6,861 nt of DNA, from positions 1 through 6,861 of the forward strand of contig JANWJA010000025.1 in the NCBI GenBank assembly GCA_025449615.1, in the 5' to 3' direction. How positions within the stretch are numbered: the first letter of the stretch is position 1; every line of letters begins with the position of its first letter. Position numbers and translations under genes: made by a program. This DNA comes from Methyloceanibacter sp. (GTDB lineage Bacteria; Pseudomonadota; Alphaproteobacteria; Rhizobiales; Methyloligellaceae). The notes under the pieces were generated by a model that made no database searches, was not told where the DNA came from, and worked only from the letters and a program-made list of their open reading frames with translations. Shown in pieces: positions 6,689 to 6,861 of this stretch.

Positions 6689-6704
6689 ATCTTATGCGTA
6701 AGAT
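6689..6704. promoter_or_regulatory. 16-bp near-perfect palindrome upstream of the membrane protein gene
   Basis: ATCTTATGCGTAAGAT is an inverted repeat with a single mismatched pair (T/G at positions 5 and 12). It lies 34-49 bases upstream of the membrane protein start, in the 90-bp gap after the next gene. The size, symmetry and position fit a dimeric regulator's operator. The minus strand reads CTTACGCATAAG in its centre. It could also be a weak stem in a transcript. The regulator is unknown. Confidence 0.4.
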
Positions 6705-6745
6705 TGCGTTCTGTCTCGTTTCTAGTCCGGGGGCGGCTTTCCGGG

Positions 6746-6861
6746 TCAGAACTTCCAATCCGGGTCGGGGATGTTCTCCTGGAAGGCTTTGTGGATGGCG
6801 GAGCCCCAAGCGTCGCGAATCGAGACGAGATAGGGATCGCCGCCTTCCAGCCGTTTGGCGA
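6746..6861 (-). CDS. Unidentified protein, C-terminal 37 residues (5' truncated by window edge)
   Basis: A minus-strand frame runs from the window edge to a TGA at 6748-6746 and encodes 37 residues ending in DWKF, after two bases of a cut codon. It is short, but its third positions are mostly G or C as in the neighbouring genes, and it contains Trp, Tyr and His residues in a plausible helical segment (PYLVSIRDAWGSAIHKAFQ). It ends 90 bp before the next minus-strand gene. I do not recognise the family. glyS, a frequent ppdK neighbour in this group of bacteria, was considered, but the C-terminus does not resemble it. Confidence 0.6.
   Translation of the reverse strand, partial: AKRLEGGDPYLVSIRDAWGSAIHKAFQENIPDPDWKF

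Noticed and set aside
6429..6809. 126-codon minus-strand frame across the gap upstream of the membrane protein
   Set aside because: It overlaps both neighbouring genes in another frame and has no recognisable features, so it is probably noise.

Overview
This is a GC-rich chromosomal window that looks alphaproteobacterial, most likely Hyphomicrobiales (Rhizobiales). The evidence is the protein character of the NAD genes and PPDK, a SleB-type cell wall hydrolase in an apparently non-sporulating background, and high GC at third codon positions. Lineage is an inference from protein resemblance; there is no rRNA or other marker. Content is mostly housekeeping. I saw no tRNA or rRNA gene, insertion sequence, CRISPR array, phage gene or defence module.

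Left part, plus strand (1-1705): the 3' half of nadB (L-aspartate oxidase, cut by the window edge) overlaps nadC (quinolinate phosphoribosyltransferase) by four bases in an ATGA junction. NadB makes iminoaspartate. The quinolinate synthase NadA, not visible here and perhaps further left, condenses it to quinolinate. NadC converts quinolinate to nicotinate mononucleotide. This is the de novo NAD pathway from aspartate.

Middle, minus strand (1626-2774): a membrane-anchored SleB/CwlJ-family cell wall hydrolase converges on nadC, and the two reading frames overlap tail to tail by 80 bp. Its 279-bp upstream region (2775-3053) also lies downstream of ppdK and is unusually rich in structure. It holds a nested hairpin, a five-run G-quadruplex motif on the transcribed-sense strand, a second G-run cluster over the ribosome binding site, a short palindrome and a 10-bp-period tandem repeat in an AT-rich patch.

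Right part, minus strand (3054-6861): ppdK encodes a complete 900-residue pyruvate, phosphate dikinase. It has the His/Thr regulatory loop and the catalytic Cys. The start is set by an AAGGA ribosome binding site, not by the longer open frame. Upstream of it is a 268-residue two-helix membrane protein of unknown function, preceded by a 16-bp near-perfect palindrome. At the right edge are the last 37 codons of another unidentified minus-strand gene.

The genes form at least two transcription directions and no single pathway. NAD synthesis, peptidoglycan remodelling and the pyruvate/PEP node are neighbours without a visible functional link. I found no convincing new system. The points most worth a second look are the nadC/hydrolase overlap and the structured leader of the hydrolase gene.
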